Source: Cyanophora paradoxa
Taxonomy: Eukaryota > Glaucocystophyceae > Cyanophorales > Cyanophoraceae
Reading direction: 5' to 3'
Length of the DNA stretch: 64,000 nt
Assembly (NCBI GenBank): GCA_004431415.1
Contig: QPMI01000015.1
Location: forward strand, 62,001 to 126,000
Shown here: piece by piece, positions 21,801 to 30,937 of the stretch
How positions within the stretch are numbered: the stretch's first letter is position 1
Layout of the letters: each line of letters begins with the position of its first letter
The notes under the pieces: model-generated
Database searches by the model: none
What the model saw: the letters and a program-made list of their open reading frames with translations, nothing else
Told to the model about the DNA's origin: nothing
Program-made: the position numbers and the translations under genes

Positions 21801-22094
21801 TTTCCAAACGCAAAGATCATGGAGTATGTGGGTCTGAGATCGAAACTCTATGCTTTCAGAACTGAGACCAACGAAAGAGTAAAGATGTCGGGGACTTCCT
21901 CGAAAGAGGTTCATTTTGACGATTTTAAGAGATGTCTGTTCGAAGGCATCATAAAAACAGTATCAGTAACAAACAAGCGAAGGCAAGACCACAACTTATA
22001 TGACTTGGAGAGCAGAAGGGTCGCTCTAAACCAACTCGATAGCAAACGGAAGATATCAGCCGACGGCATTCACAGCATTCCATTTGGTCTTTAA
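18813..22094 (+). CDS. polB: Protein-primed DNA polymerase B (Polinton type) with endonuclease VII-like insert
   Basis: 1093 aa, in the usual size range. In order: a helical N-terminus; a Polinton-specific region (NIDGQDCFKYAILAYLH, then HYITIM); a C2H2-type finger near residue 360 (CETCLSRF...LHVESNRC); an exonuclease region; an endonuclease VII-like Zn module near 502-535 (CYICSQRF...DHCHQ...CRNCNLHRR); LDPAHYVSAPGLSWDA near 628; and polymerase motifs A (LLDANNLYGYAL, ~690), B (KLMNNAIYGK, ~846) and C (HDTDSF, ~943). All polymerase motifs look intact. The exonuclease does not: the expected YADFE is CYVKVED (~417-423) and the expected HN-x2-YD motif reads DHMDEC (~551-556), so proofreading is probably lost. 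It would copy the element from its protein-capped ends. Confidence 0.95.
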   Translation: MPRQTNRLIKEKKNEILGLLGTLLVTGEITEAEFDREATILDRRPRLGQLTEIANDLYNRMQRMEEFMDEGQRLGAIDPDIEDGQAMNQAYSWLTYRARNEVVVDAIEFLERIAPSLPQRIRTRLDQLRAVKVRLTFVCKFTKVGNPRIYITKFIYSDYFVITRSRNIDTEVRKALQKMQEEMTQVDSYRLEKIEILRGIIMSYAPVGGCYFATPEWIASKKATVNVKNIDGQDCFKYAILAYLHRKDINKHKSNEPSQYRRWLNELNFDGIQFPIACDAEVIDRFEELNPDLSINIYGADNAKECFFPLHQSSNPRRKTKINLLLIENTEDDRGHYITIMSFSRLLKTTFDKACDGRIYYCETCLSRFRTQEKLDLHVESNRCIDWRESKGKCPKAGSVIEFGLQHLRKTVWLPVICYVKVEDHSVAIDAQRSKREIKAVSLRVVMGEEVRAYHFEGTDPLGSLFATLQDIRPEIVETLFRNIPMHPLTDDQKAEYKVTKHCYICSQRFTHENFPVRDHCHQSGDFIGKACRNCNLHRRISKQTKVAIVVDHMDECGHGIFRKIAQQDDKLRVEILSKNFDQYLSLQWGMWKFIDASHFMDFQSVDVGDLMRKFEAFRKLAFSQYGLDPAHYVSAPGLSWDAMLKHTKVKIELIDDVEKYEFVERAIRGGFATMPTRYAKVENPDDHIVLLDANNLYGYALSQPLPIGDYRWEDITEALKEVEGRSAFIEVDLEYPTNLEDHYDFPLIVNKEVITTEMLGDYQRNLLDLTGEKISKDPKLTATFTPKNKYVIARPLLNYIVKKGVVLKKIHKVLSFATSPFMKSYIGLNTLLRHKSTNHFESDFFKLMNNAIYGKCLESCRGRSTVKIANSEKLCKKYAASPLIKATNVLNENAVAFEMYSKHVNLDKPVAIGAFVLDFAKLHNYRFFYDVVRKKWETAKLLFHDTDSFCLFLKTDNLNEDMKEIGEFLDRSNYDKSHPLVSIKNRMVPGKYKNEFPNAKIMEYVGLRSKLYAFRTETNERVKMSGTSSKEVHFDDFKRCLFEGIIKTVSVTNKRRQDHNLYDLESRRVALNQLDSKRKISADGIHSIPFGL

Positions 22095-22261
22095 TATACT
22101 TGCTCAATACTTCTCTTTTTATTTTTTCGATCTCCAAGTAGCAGTAAACCACGGATCAGATGCAGCAACCATATGCACCTTAAACCGGGGTCGTTTGGAT
22201 CGATCGCAAAGTAGTTTGGTTTTGGGTGTTCTGTCCAAACCGGCTCGTCCATTATTAATAT

Positions 22262-22279
22262 ATTGAAAATAAAGTAAAG
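22262..22279 (+). promoter_or_regulatory. Conserved 5' leader before integrase
   Basis: The sequence AATAAAGTAAAGATGCCCT spanning the integrase start codon is repeated exactly at the patatin start (minus strand, ATG at 25113). PolB has a shorter relative (GCAAAGATGCC). This suggests a shared transcription- or translation-start signal and fixes the patatin start. Confidence 0.5.
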
Positions 22280-23578
22280 ATGCCCTCAGCACAGATAGGA
22301 TTGCGACCCGTCCCTAAAATTGTAAAGAAGAGCATGAAAGAAGACCAAGGGAACATGCTACCAATCACTATTCCGGTCGAAGAGAAGAACACACGAATCT
22401 TGAAGAAGTCTGAGATGGTTAAAGAACTGATCCCGGAGGCATTACCTACTGAGACTGTAACGAAAGAATCAAAGATCGCGAAGAAGTTTTACGATCCGCG
22501 CACAGGTTACAAGGGTTTCGGAGCAATGAGAAAGGAACTACCAGAGGAGGATTACAAGAAGATGAGAGAATGGTATGATAAACAGGAAGTCGTTCAGATA
22601 AACGCACCGACCCTTTCAAGAAAGAGAGACCCGATGATTCCAATTCGGCAACCTCTCGATACTTACGTAATCGATCTGCTCTTTTTCCCTGCATACAAGA
22701 ACCAAAACGACGGTTACGATACGTTCATGTCCGCGATGGAATCTACCTTACGCACGGGTTACATCATTCCGATGAGAGATAAGAGTGCTCTTACGGCGCT
22801 TGCGGCGTTTGAGCAGCTACAAAGAAGAGTTCCGCGACCTATCGCTCGCGTTCAGAGTGACAGCGGAAGCGAATTCACAAATACGATGTTCACGAATTAC
22901 CTTGCTAAGAAGTTCATAGACCATCAGATAAGTGATGTCGCAGATCATCGAAGCCAAGGTAGAATCGAAGCATTTAACAAGCAGATCAAACGATTGATCA
23001 CCAACTATTGCATAGCAAACAACACAGCGAGATTCTTTGATGTTTTGGGAGACATTGAGTATAACTATAACCATACCATCCACTCGGCAACCAAGAGGAA
23101 ACCCGCAGAAACCACAGATGAGCATTATAGAGAAATCATAGGTTTAGAAGATGAGAAGTTTAAGAAGTCGATGGCTTACTTAGACGGTATTCAAAAGGGC
23201 ATGTTTGTGCGGGTGAGAATAGAAAAGAATCCATTCGCTAAACAGGGTGTCAATTGGTCGCGGATCGTTTATACTGTCGAGGGTAGGGAGGGTTTTAAGT
23301 TTCGGTTACGAAATCCGAATGGTGAAATGGTCGATGGGAGGTTTGCTTTCCACGAACTGTTACCTATCAAAGGTGTAGAGTATCATGAGGCACCCACAGG
23401 TGATGCATTAGAACAAGCCAAAGAAGAAGCGCGGGTGGATTCAGCGATACGTAAGGAAGGCATCGAAAAAGCGGATGATGTCCCAGAAGAACCGCTTTTA
23501 CAAGCCAGATTAAAGAAAAAAAGTAAAATTACAAGGGAGTTAAAGAAACTTACAATTAATGGAACTGAAAAGCTCTAA
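22280..23578 (+). CDS. int: Polinton integrase (retroviral rve type)
   Basis: 432 aa. The catalytic core shows the acidic triad of rve integrases: YVIDLLF (D near 131), VQSDSGSEF (D near 193) and GRIEAFNKQ (E near 229). Exactly 35 residues separate the second Asp and the Glu. The upstream part has the FYDPRTGYKGFGAM-type Polinton N-terminus without a clear HHCC zinc finger. The C-terminal domain (GMFVRVRIEKNPFAKQGVNW then IVYTVEGREGFKFRLRN) is the chromo/SH3-like tail seen in Polinton integrases. It makes staggered cuts and joins element ends to target DNA; the 6-bp duplications flanking this copy are the expected product. Its 3' end overlaps the convergent patatin gene by 3 bases. Confidence 0.95.
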   Translation: MPSAQIGLRPVPKIVKKSMKEDQGNMLPITIPVEEKNTRILKKSEMVKELIPEALPTETVTKESKIAKKFYDPRTGYKGFGAMRKELPEEDYKKMREWYDKQEVVQINAPTLSRKRDPMIPIRQPLDTYVIDLLFFPAYKNQNDGYDTFMSAMESTLRTGYIIPMRDKSALTALAAFEQLQRRVPRPIARVQSDSGSEFTNTMFTNYLAKKFIDHQISDVADHRSQGRIEAFNKQIKRLITNYCIANNTARFFDVLGDIEYNYNHTIHSATKRKPAETTDEHYREIIGLEDEKFKKSMAYLDGIQKGMFVRVRIEKNPFAKQGVNWSRIVYTVEGREGFKFRLRNPNGEMVDGRFAFHELLPIKGVEYHEAPTGDALEQAKEEARVDSAIRKEGIEKADDVPEEPLLQARLKKKSKITRELKKLTINGTEKL

Positions 23579-25113
23579 TTTCTAATAAATGCGCCCGTTA
23601 CATCGACTCTCATAGTCGGAGCATTTATATATATTAATGGATAAATACGTATATATCGTGTTCTCAATGGATAACCTATGTAAAATACATCGTTTACCGA
23701 CAGCGGGAACCCCATAGCATATGATACATCCCCAGAGTTATTAGCATTATTTATATTCTCACATACAAACATTCTATTTACACCCTCATATTTGATAAAT
23801 GACCATGTTATACCATCTTGCGATGTCGCAACATTGAAAGTCTTAATAAACGCAGTTGTTATACCTGACCCATAAGCAATTATAGAAGCGATTTCAAATG
23901 TATATGGAAAGGCTATTTGCAGATATTCAGTAGGCGTTTCCCATACTCCGTTAATTGCGGACGCATTCGCTTCCCATCCAGTTAATGATGGGCGGGCTTT
24001 AAATGCCTCTTTTCCGAATTTTGCAGAAGAAGCGGTAAACGCATTATCTGACAGAAGATACCAATTAGCATCGATGGGAGGTATGTTATTAAGAGTGGAT
24101 GACACATATGATCTGACAGGGTTCTTAATCTCATAATTTGTTACAAGTAACTCACATAGTCGATTTATCATGGCGTCATTTGCTTCTATATACGTTTCAG
24201 TCGCCGCTATCATGTCCGGAATCTTAGAAGTATCATCGAGGGAGTTTAAGATATCTTTCGGAAGCGGCACAGAGATACGGTAGTATCGCGCATATCCTTG
24301 GTCATCATTATATGGTAAAAACTCATGCATCTTTTCAAGAGCCGATAATTCACTTGCAGCCATTAGCATATTGATTAATGGACTCCCTGAGGTGGAAGCA
24401 ATCCATGATAGAATTCCCCAGGTATTCACACTTTCGTAAGAGTAACCCACATTTGGTGCGTCGGTTTCGTTAACCTCACCACATGATATGCTAATAACTA
24501 TAATATCGTCGTCGTTATCATAAATCTTTTTTGCGTGACTGTAACCACAAACACTTGGGTTATTGTTACCTGATATCGCACCATCAATTAGACACATCCC
24601 CTCGTAATCGACAGGAGCAAAATATGTAGGAGCGGCGGAAGTAGAACGTGCCGCTATTTTACTTGGTATAGTCTTGTAATCATTATCATTTGCTATAAAA
24701 ATTGGTTTCATGCTTACAGTGTCGAACGTCGTAATAACCACATCTTTTAGTGAATCTTTTATGAGAGCTTCCCCAGTCACAGAGAAAATAGCGGTTTCTA
24801 ATGGTGATACATCGTATTTAGTATTAAAAAGTGCATTCTCTATGATATTCCGTGGATTCGCAAAGATCAATGGGAGATGATATAGGTAAGTATTATGAAG
24901 GTCGGTAGCCGTTAATTTAGGTTCATCGGGAAATTCGGGATTTTTCACATTGAGACCGATAGCAATAATACCGCCTGTGGACGTTCCACTTACAAGATCG
25001 ACCAAATCAATAACGCGTTTACCTGTTCTTGTTTCTATTTCTTTTAACAACCTTGTTATGATAATACCACGTGCGCCGCCGCCGGACAATGCTAAAACTA
25101 CGCGTAAGGGCAT
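23575..25113 (-). CDS. Patatin-like phospholipase fused to F5/8C (discoidin) domain
   Basis: From Met at 25113 the protein is 512 aa. Residues 1-320 are patatin-like: oxyanion GGGARG (11-16), nucleophile elbow GTSTG (Ser45) and catalytic DGA near 174 (LIDGAISG), all intact for a Ser-Asp dyad lipid acyl hydrolase. Residues about 350-512 match a discoidin/F5-8C beta-sandwich: ASSAKFGKEAFKARPSLTGW, IKTFNVATSQDGITWSFIKY and TRYIRIYPLIY ending MRVDVTGAF. Such domains bind sugars or phospholipids. This start is preferred to an upstream in-frame ATG (25173) because it shares a 19-base leader with the integrase and avoids overlapping the divergent fibre gene. It is the only large minus-strand gene of the element. 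A membrane-breaching or membrane-targeting role during entry or exit is inference. Confidence 0.9.
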   Translation of the reverse strand: MPLRVVLALSGGGARGIIITRLLKEIETRTGKRVIDLVDLVSGTSTGGIIAIGLNVKNPEFPDEPKLTATDLHNTYLYHLPLIFANPRNIIENALFNTKYDVSPLETAIFSVTGEALIKDSLKDVVITTFDTVSMKPIFIANDNDYKTIPSKIAARSTSAAPTYFAPVDYEGMCLIDGAISGNNNPSVCGYSHAKKIYDNDDDIIVISISCGEVNETDAPNVGYSYESVNTWGILSWIASTSGSPLINMLMAASELSALEKMHEFLPYNDDQGYARYYRISVPLPKDILNSLDDTSKIPDMIAATETYIEANDAMINRLCELLVTNYEIKNPVRSYVSSTLNNIPPIDANWYLLSDNAFTASSAKFGKEAFKARPSLTGWEANASAINGVWETPTEYLQIAFPYTFEIASIIAYGSGITTAFIKTFNVATSQDGITWSFIKYEGVNRMFVCENINNANNSGDVSYAMGFPLSVNDVFYIGYPLRTRYIRIYPLIYINAPTMRVDVTGAFIRN

Positions 25114-25162
25114 CTTTACTTTATTGAAATTTAATAAATCTCTATTATTAGAGTAATCAGGG

Positions 25163-28100
25163 ATGAGTTTCAATTATCCAGCAAATTTACAAACCATAAC
25201 AGGTAGTGGTAAAGGAAACACTAAACATGTAAACTTTGATAATATCACCATTAAAGGGTCGGCGTCAATTGATCAGAGCGCCGATAAACCCAGTAAGACG
25301 CATCCCAGGATTCATGCTTTATCGCTGAATCAAACAGACCCAGAGAAAGAAGATGTAAGTATAGCTTTCAGTTTGGGGAATGTAAAAAAAAACGCGGTTG
25401 CGGAGATCAAGGCAACAAGAAGGAGACCACGGAAACTTAAAGCAAGTGGAACGCATCCCGATATTCCCACACGTTACGATAGCGGACGTTTGGTTTTTAA
25501 TGTCCAGGATGAGAAGGGAGTTCATCGTAGCGGTTTGAGAATCTATAATGAAGGATCAAACGCGATTACACAAATCCCTCAGATATTACAGGTAGCCCCC
25601 CATGGTGAAGAGAATCAGATTCGCCACACCAATAATATTTACCCAAAGGACATCGTCAACAGTTCAAACACTAATGCACTGTTTGGTTTCACTCTTCCAC
25701 CGGATACTTCCAAAGAAAAGGATTCGATCACAGTCGACAGTAGTCCCAGTCAACCAGTAGCTATACATTTACATCCTGATCTTGTCGAAATGGATCGACA
25801 TTTACTACCTTTGTTTTCAAACACAAAAGATCTTGGTATTAGAACCCGACAGTGGCGAAATATTCACGGTAGCAACGTGTATGCAAATGGCGAGAAACTT
25901 GTTAGTGAGAAAACGATAAGAGAAATATTTGAACATTACGGACCTGTTCCAGTTCCATTTCCGTTACCATGGGATCCACCAGATCTTACACCAAAAAAAC
26001 AACCCGGAAGAGAATACACAGCTGATGAAACGGTTGCGTTTGGTCAACATTTAGTTAGTTGGGAAAAAGTTTATAATAAACCAGTTTTTAAAGATTACAA
26101 ACCGCCCGCTGAGGAACTCTTAGCACCAGATATTAATGTAATCCCTCTCGAACATAAAGAATGTGAAGACGTGGAAGAATTGCCGGATGGATTTGATCCT
26201 AACCATATGTTATATGATCGTTACGAACCTTTCGATGAACAACTTTTACCAGATGGATTAAATCCACCTAACATAGATTACGAACAACCACATATACCAG
26301 ATGAAGAGTTATTACCAGACGGATTACAGCCGGGTTTTTTCGATTTTACCGTAGATTGGAGGGATATTATTAACAAACCCGAAACATTTCCACCAGATCC
26401 ACACGAACACGAATGGGAAGACATTTTAAACAAACCGGAAAGATTTCCGCCCACAGAGCATCGCCACGATTGGGAAGATCTCGATAACATACCGCCAGAG
26501 TTTCCACCAGAAGACCATAGGCATAATTGGGACGAAATCGATGAGCAACCTACTTTCGCATCGGCAGGAAATATATTAACAGATTTCCAACATGGCGTAA
26601 GTCTCTACCGAAACATAAACACACCAGAAAGATTACAATTAAACGATTATTACGTAAATCGCAGGGGAATAGATGCAGGCACCACAATGGAAGGTGAATT
26701 ATACATTCGACCACCTACAAGGGATGTAATATTACCACTTGGTGGAGGTATTGAAATAAAAGACACAAAACCGGGAATCTATCTTACCAATTACTACGCA
26801 GATGATGTCCCGATGACAGGAGGTTTATTATCTCTACCATCTGATCCAGCAAATTATGATGATAAAAACGCAGCAATCCAAATTAATGTGACTAATGTAA
26901 GCGATTTAGACGGATCAAGACCAAAATTAATATTTAGCCGTGAGCAACTCGCAGCAGAAACACTTTTAGGAGATCGTGACGATTATAAACAATGTGAGGT
27001 TGCATGGATCAAAACAAATTATAATGGTGGAGTTCCAGAGGGTCTTTTAGAAATCAATCAAAGAGCAAGCGCCAAAAACATACACAATGAAGATATATCG
27101 AGAGTGGTAACGGAAGATTACCTAACGGCTGTAATTCTCGTTAATTTCGTAACTCTTGCGATGCTTGGAAATTATGTAACAAAACCTGAACTTGCGGTGG
27201 AATTATCAAAATATCTCCCGCTTGTTGGTGGGACAATCACAGGAGATCTTACGGTTAATAGTAATATTTACAGTAGCAACATAGAGACAAGCAATTTGAA
27301 AGTAAATGGAAATCTCACAGTGACAAGCAATGTTTTTATTGGAGATAGAAATACAAAAGTCGATGTCTTTTATAACACACCATATTACCCAGTTACATCT
27401 AACACTGATCCAGCTACAACCATTCCGAAATGTCTTTTAACTATCAGACCGGATGGGCTACCTGTTAATACAAACCCCTATAATCAGTTTATCGCAAATA
27501 GGGCTACATCAGCTGTCCCATTCCTTTCAGGCATTTCTTTCCCATTTTGGGGGAGCAGTGGAACAGTTGTAGCAAACCCCAATCTCAACAATCAAAAGGT
27601 AGTAAGAAAGTCAGGTGGATATACTTTTCAACCATATATAAACTACTCTGTTACCGTGGATTGGTCGGAAGGAATGACACTTTTTTATGTTGGTAATCAC
27701 TATTCCGCAACAAATTGGCAAACAGTTCATTTAGATTTTGGTTCTCCTGATGGAACCCATAAAATAGCATTTGGGTATGGGTCATCTTTATCATTTGGCT
27801 TGTATTCATTTACGAGTAATGGGGTGAGCTACCCAGCTCCACGAGTGAATACCAATTACGCTTCCCATTCTGCTAATTATTGGGACACCACCATAACTTC
27901 TAATGCAATAACTTTCGGCATCGGTGGTCAAGATGTAGGAACATTTACAGGAACAAATTACCTTCCCCCTTCCACTTTCAATCGAATGGGAGTCGATTAT
28001 TTCATAGGTGATGTAGCCGAATACATCGTTTTCAACAGAGCCTTGTCGTTTGAGGAGAAGCAAAAAGTGAGATTCTATATTCAAGATAGGTATGGCTTCC

Positions 28101-30937
28101 CAAAAACGCAATCGCTTTATTATCCTGATAATCTCCGAATCTCCGCTGAATTTGTCCATATTCGAAATCTTATCGTTTCTTCAAATGCTGTTATTCCGAA
28201 TTATACTACATCGAATGTGGTTCAAGGTTGGATTCAGAACCACACACACACAAAAGCGCAAATTATAGATTTTGCACACAATCATTTATGGGAGCATATA
28301 ACTGATAAACCTTTAACCTTCCCACCAACTACACACACTCATGATTATTCACAAATAACGAATAGTAATCACACTCACACTAAATCAGAGATTATAGATT
28401 TCGCCCACACACATTTATGGGAGCATATCACAAATCCTCCGTTAACCTTCCCACCTGATTCACATACTCATGATTACTCAACAATAACCAATAGCAACCA
28501 CAGACACCCATGGAATGAAATAGATGAAAAACCACGTTTTGCATCAACAGGTGATTTAGTAAATGGTGATGGATTTTATGGGGTTAGTTTCTATCAGAGT
28601 GATACCATCGCTGAAAGATTACAATTAAGTGAATACTATTTACACCGAAAAGGAATTGAAGCAGGCACCACAATGGATGGCGAATTATATATTAAACAAC
28701 CAACAAGAACAACATTAGTAGCAGCAGGTGGTGATGCATTGATAGACACCAAACCAGGTATATTTTTAACAAGTTATTATAATGCGGATATCCCGTTAAC
28801 ATCAGGATTACCACCGCTACCATCTGATCCAGTGGGTTATAGTCATAAAGACGCCATTTTACAAGTGAATGTAACAGATGTAAGCGCAACCGATGGATCA
28901 AGACCCAAAATAATATTTAGCCGTTCAAAATTCAATTACGCACCTCTTGCGGGACAACCAAAAGATGATTTCGGGAAATGTGAGATGGCGTGGATTAAAA
29001 CATTAGCAGGTGGCGCCTTAGAAGTTAATCAGAGAATGGCGGCGAAAAACTTACACAATGAGAACCTTTCGGGTGTGGTCACGGATGATTACATGCAAAG
29101 TAAAAACTATGTGGATGATACACATACTCATACCAAAGATCAGATCACAGATTTTGCCCATACTCACACCAAAGATCAGATCACAGATTTTGCGCATACT
29201 CACACAAAAGATCAGATCACAGATTTTGCGCATACTCACACAAAAGATCAGATCACAGATTTTGCCCACACTCACACCAAAGATCAGATCACAGATTTTG
29301 CGCATACTCACACCAAAGATCAGATCACAGATTTTGCCCATACTCACACAAAAGACCAAATTACAGACTTTGCGCATACTCACACAAAAGATCAGATCAC
29401 AGATTTTGCCCATACTCACACAAAAGATCAGATCACAGATTTTGCCCATACTCACACAAAAGATCAAATAACAGATTTCGCCCATTCTCATTTATGGGAG
29501 CATATCACAAATCCTCCATTAACCTTTCCTCCGGATTCACACACTCATGATTACTTGCCTCTCACAGGAGGAACAATTTCATCAAATCTTACGATTTCAT
29601 CCAATTTGAATGTTATAGAAAAAATTCAAATTGGAGACAAAAATACAAACATTGATGTATACTATGACGCACCCTATTATCCTGTTACTTCCAACACTGA
29701 CCCCGCCAAAACCACACCGAAATGCCTTTTAACAATGAGAATGGATGGGCTTCCTGTTAATACAAATCCTCAGTCACAGTTCATCCCCAATAGGGCAACA
29801 TCAGCTGTTCCGTTTATTTCAGGGATAACATTCCCATTTTTCGGGAGCAGTGGTGCTGTCGTAGCAAATCCTTTATTCAACAACCAAAAAGTAGTAAGAA
29901 AGTCAGGTGGATATACTGCCTCGGCATTCATTAACTATAATGTATCCGTTGATTGGTCAGAGGGCATGACACTGTTCTATGTAGGTAGTCACTACTCTGC
30001 ACCAAATTGGCAAACAGTTCATTTAGATTTTGGTTCTCCTGATGGAACCCATAAAATAGAGTTTGGGTATGGATCGTCATTATCATTTGGTTTGTATTCA
30101 TTCACAAGTAATGGAGTGGGTTACACAGCCCCACGAGTGAACACCAATTATGCTTCCCATTCAGCTAATTATTGGGACACCACCATAACTTCAAACAGCA
30201 TAACCTTTGGAATCAGAGGACAAGATGTAGGAACCTTTACAGGAACAAATTACCTTCCACCTTCAACTTTCAGTAGGATGGGTGTTAACTATTTCATAGG
30301 TGATATAGCCGAATACATCATTTTCAATAGAGCATTAACGTTTGAAGAGAAGCAAAGGGTGAGATACTATATTCAGGATTATTATGGCTTCCCAAAAACT
30401 CAATCTCTCTATTATCCTGAGAATCTACGCATTTCTTCGGACTTTGTTCATATTAGAAACTTAATAGTAAGTTCAAATGCTACCATTCCAAACTACACAA
30501 CATCCAATGTGGTGCAGGGATGGATACAAAACCACACTCATGCTTGGTCGAATATCACAGATAGACCTTCAATATTCCCACCTACAACCCATGAGCATAC
30601 ATGGGATGAGATCAATAACCAACCTGAATTCTCAAAGGTCGAACCTGTGAATATGGGGGTTTCCCTTTATAAATCCTGCAATATTGCGGAAAGAACTATT
30701 TTGAATGAGCATTATGTTCACCTCAAAGGGGCTGATGCGGGCAGTGCAATGACAGGACCTCTATTTGTCCGAAGCTTGCCTCAATTCCGAGTGCAAGATA
30801 TGGCGTATGTTAACCCGGGTGACACTTTCCCGAATATCTATGTGACAAGCTATTACAAAAACGATATTCCAAAGGATGGGTTCGGTGTTCCTCCAATCCT
30901 GCGGGTTATCAAGACTTCTCAGCAGCTGTCCATGTGA
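25163..30937 (+). CDS. Giant phage-tail-fibre-like adhesion protein (main part)
   Basis: 1924 aa. The N-terminal ~260 residues end with a tail-spike-like block (KDLGIRTRQWRNIHGSNVY). A Pro/Asp-rich linker and three copies of an HxH-WxDI-KPxxFPP module follow. Then come repeated ~230-aa modules: GVSLYRNINTPERLQLNDYY, RGIDAGTTMEGELYI and INVTNVSDLDGSRP in the first copy, recurring near residues 1130 and 1820. Two ~245-aa LamG/jelly-roll-like domains (about 735-980 and 1493-1741) end with DVAEYIVFNRALSFEEKQKV. Between them are ten perfect-length HTHTKDQITDFA repeats. Paired-His HxH repeats occur in phage fibre tips, where they coordinate metal in trimers. The frame closes early at 30937 because of an indel near 30893-30899; the reading resumes in the next entry. 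Probable role: host-surface attachment. Confidence 0.85.
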   Translation: MSFNYPANLQTITGSGKGNTKHVNFDNITIKGSASIDQSADKPSKTHPRIHALSLNQTDPEKEDVSIAFSLGNVKKNAVAEIKATRRRPRKLKASGTHPDIPTRYDSGRLVFNVQDEKGVHRSGLRIYNEGSNAITQIPQILQVAPHGEENQIRHTNNIYPKDIVNSSNTNALFGFTLPPDTSKEKDSITVDSSPSQPVAIHLHPDLVEMDRHLLPLFSNTKDLGIRTRQWRNIHGSNVYANGEKLVSEKTIREIFEHYGPVPVPFPLPWDPPDLTPKKQPGREYTADETVAFGQHLVSWEKVYNKPVFKDYKPPAEELLAPDINVIPLEHKECEDVEELPDGFDPNHMLYDRYEPFDEQLLPDGLNPPNIDYEQPHIPDEELLPDGLQPGFFDFTVDWRDIINKPETFPPDPHEHEWEDILNKPERFPPTEHRHDWEDLDNIPPEFPPEDHRHNWDEIDEQPTFASAGNILTDFQHGVSLYRNINTPERLQLNDYYVNRRGIDAGTTMEGELYIRPPTRDVILPLGGGIEIKDTKPGIYLTNYYADDVPMTGGLLSLPSDPANYDDKNAAIQINVTNVSDLDGSRPKLIFSREQLAAETLLGDRDDYKQCEVAWIKTNYNGGVPEGLLEINQRASAKNIHNEDISRVVTEDYLTAVILVNFVTLAMLGNYVTKPELAVELSKYLPLVGGTITGDLTVNSNIYSSNIETSNLKVNGNLTVTSNVFIGDRNTKVDVFYNTPYYPVTSNTDPATTIPKCLLTIRPDGLPVNTNPYNQFIANRATSAVPFLSGISFPFWGSSGTVVANPNLNNQKVVRKSGGYTFQPYINYSVTVDWSEGMTLFYVGNHYSATNWQTVHLDFGSPDGTHKIAFGYGSSLSFGLYSFTSNGVSYPAPRVNTNYASHSANYWDTTITSNAITFGIGGQDVGTFTGTNYLPPSTFNRMGVDYFIGDVAEYIVFNRALSFEEKQKVRFYIQDRYGFPKTQSLYYPDNLRISAEFVHIRNLIVSSNAVIPNYTTSNVVQGWIQNHTHTKAQIIDFAHNHLWEHITDKPLTFPPTTHTHDYSQITNSNHTHTKSEIIDFAHTHLWEHITNPPLTFPPDSHTHDYSTITNSNHRHPWNEIDEKPRFASTGDLVNGDGFYGVSFYQSDTIAERLQLSEYYLHRKGIEAGTTMDGELYIKQPTRTTLVAAGGDALIDTKPGIFLTSYYNADIPLTSGLPPLPSDPVGYSHKDAILQVNVTDVSATDGSRPKIIFSRSKFNYAPLAGQPKDDFGKCEMAWIKTLAGGALEVNQRMAAKNLHNENLSGVVTDDYMQSKNYVDDTHTHTKDQITDFAHTHTKDQITDFAHTHTKDQITDFAHTHTKDQITDFAHTHTKDQITDFAHTHTKDQITDFAHTHTKDQITDFAHTHTKDQITDFAHTHTKDQITDFAHTHTKDQITDFAHSHLWEHITNPPLTFPPDSHTHDYLPLTGGTISSNLTISSNLNVIEKIQIGDKNTNIDVYYDAPYYPVTSNTDPAKTTPKCLLTMRMDGLPVNTNPQSQFIPNRATSAVPFISGITFPFFGSSGAVVANPLFNNQKVVRKSGGYTASAFINYNVSVDWSEGMTLFYVGSHYSAPNWQTVHLDFGSPDGTHKIEFGYGSSLSFGLYSFTSNGVGYTAPRVNTNYASHSANYWDTTITSNSITFGIRGQDVGTFTGTNYLPPSTFSRMGVNYFIGDIAEYIIFNRALTFEEKQRVRYYIQDYYGFPKTQSLYYPENLRISSDFVHIRNLIVSSNATIPNYTTSNVVQGWIQNHTHAWSNITDRPSIFPPTTHEHTWDEINNQPEFSKVEPVNMGVSLYKSCNIAERTILNEHYVHLKGADAGSAMTGPLFVRSLPQFRVQDMAYVNPGDTFPNIYVTSYYKNDIPKDGFGVPPILRVIKTSQQLSM
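29121..29480 (+). repeat. Ten 36-bp tandem repeats coding HTHTKDQITDFA
   Basis: Exactly 360 bases, ten in-frame 36-bp units differing mostly at silent positions (CACACC/CACACA, GCC/GCG). Isolated diverged units occur elsewhere in the fibre (near 28250, 28375 and 31860). Silent differences with conserved protein suggest selection on the amino-acid repeat or old expansion, rather than very recent slippage alone. Confidence 0.95.

Noticed and set aside
22084-22266. 60-aa frame between PolB and integrase
   Set aside because: No upstream box, overlaps the PolB end, and composition is unlike neighbouring proteins.
22280-23578. LTR retrotransposon as source of the integrase
   Set aside because: No reverse transcriptase, RNase H or LTRs; D,D35E integrase next to protein-primed PolB is the Polinton arrangement.
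28250-29480. CRISPR-like array of regular repeats
   Set aside because: Units are contiguous 36-bp coding repeats with no unique spacers.
29051-29491. Antisense and alternate-frame ORFs across the 36-bp fibre repeats
   Set aside because: They exist only because a 36-bp unit keeps all frames open; the HTHTKDQITDFA frame is clearly the coding one.
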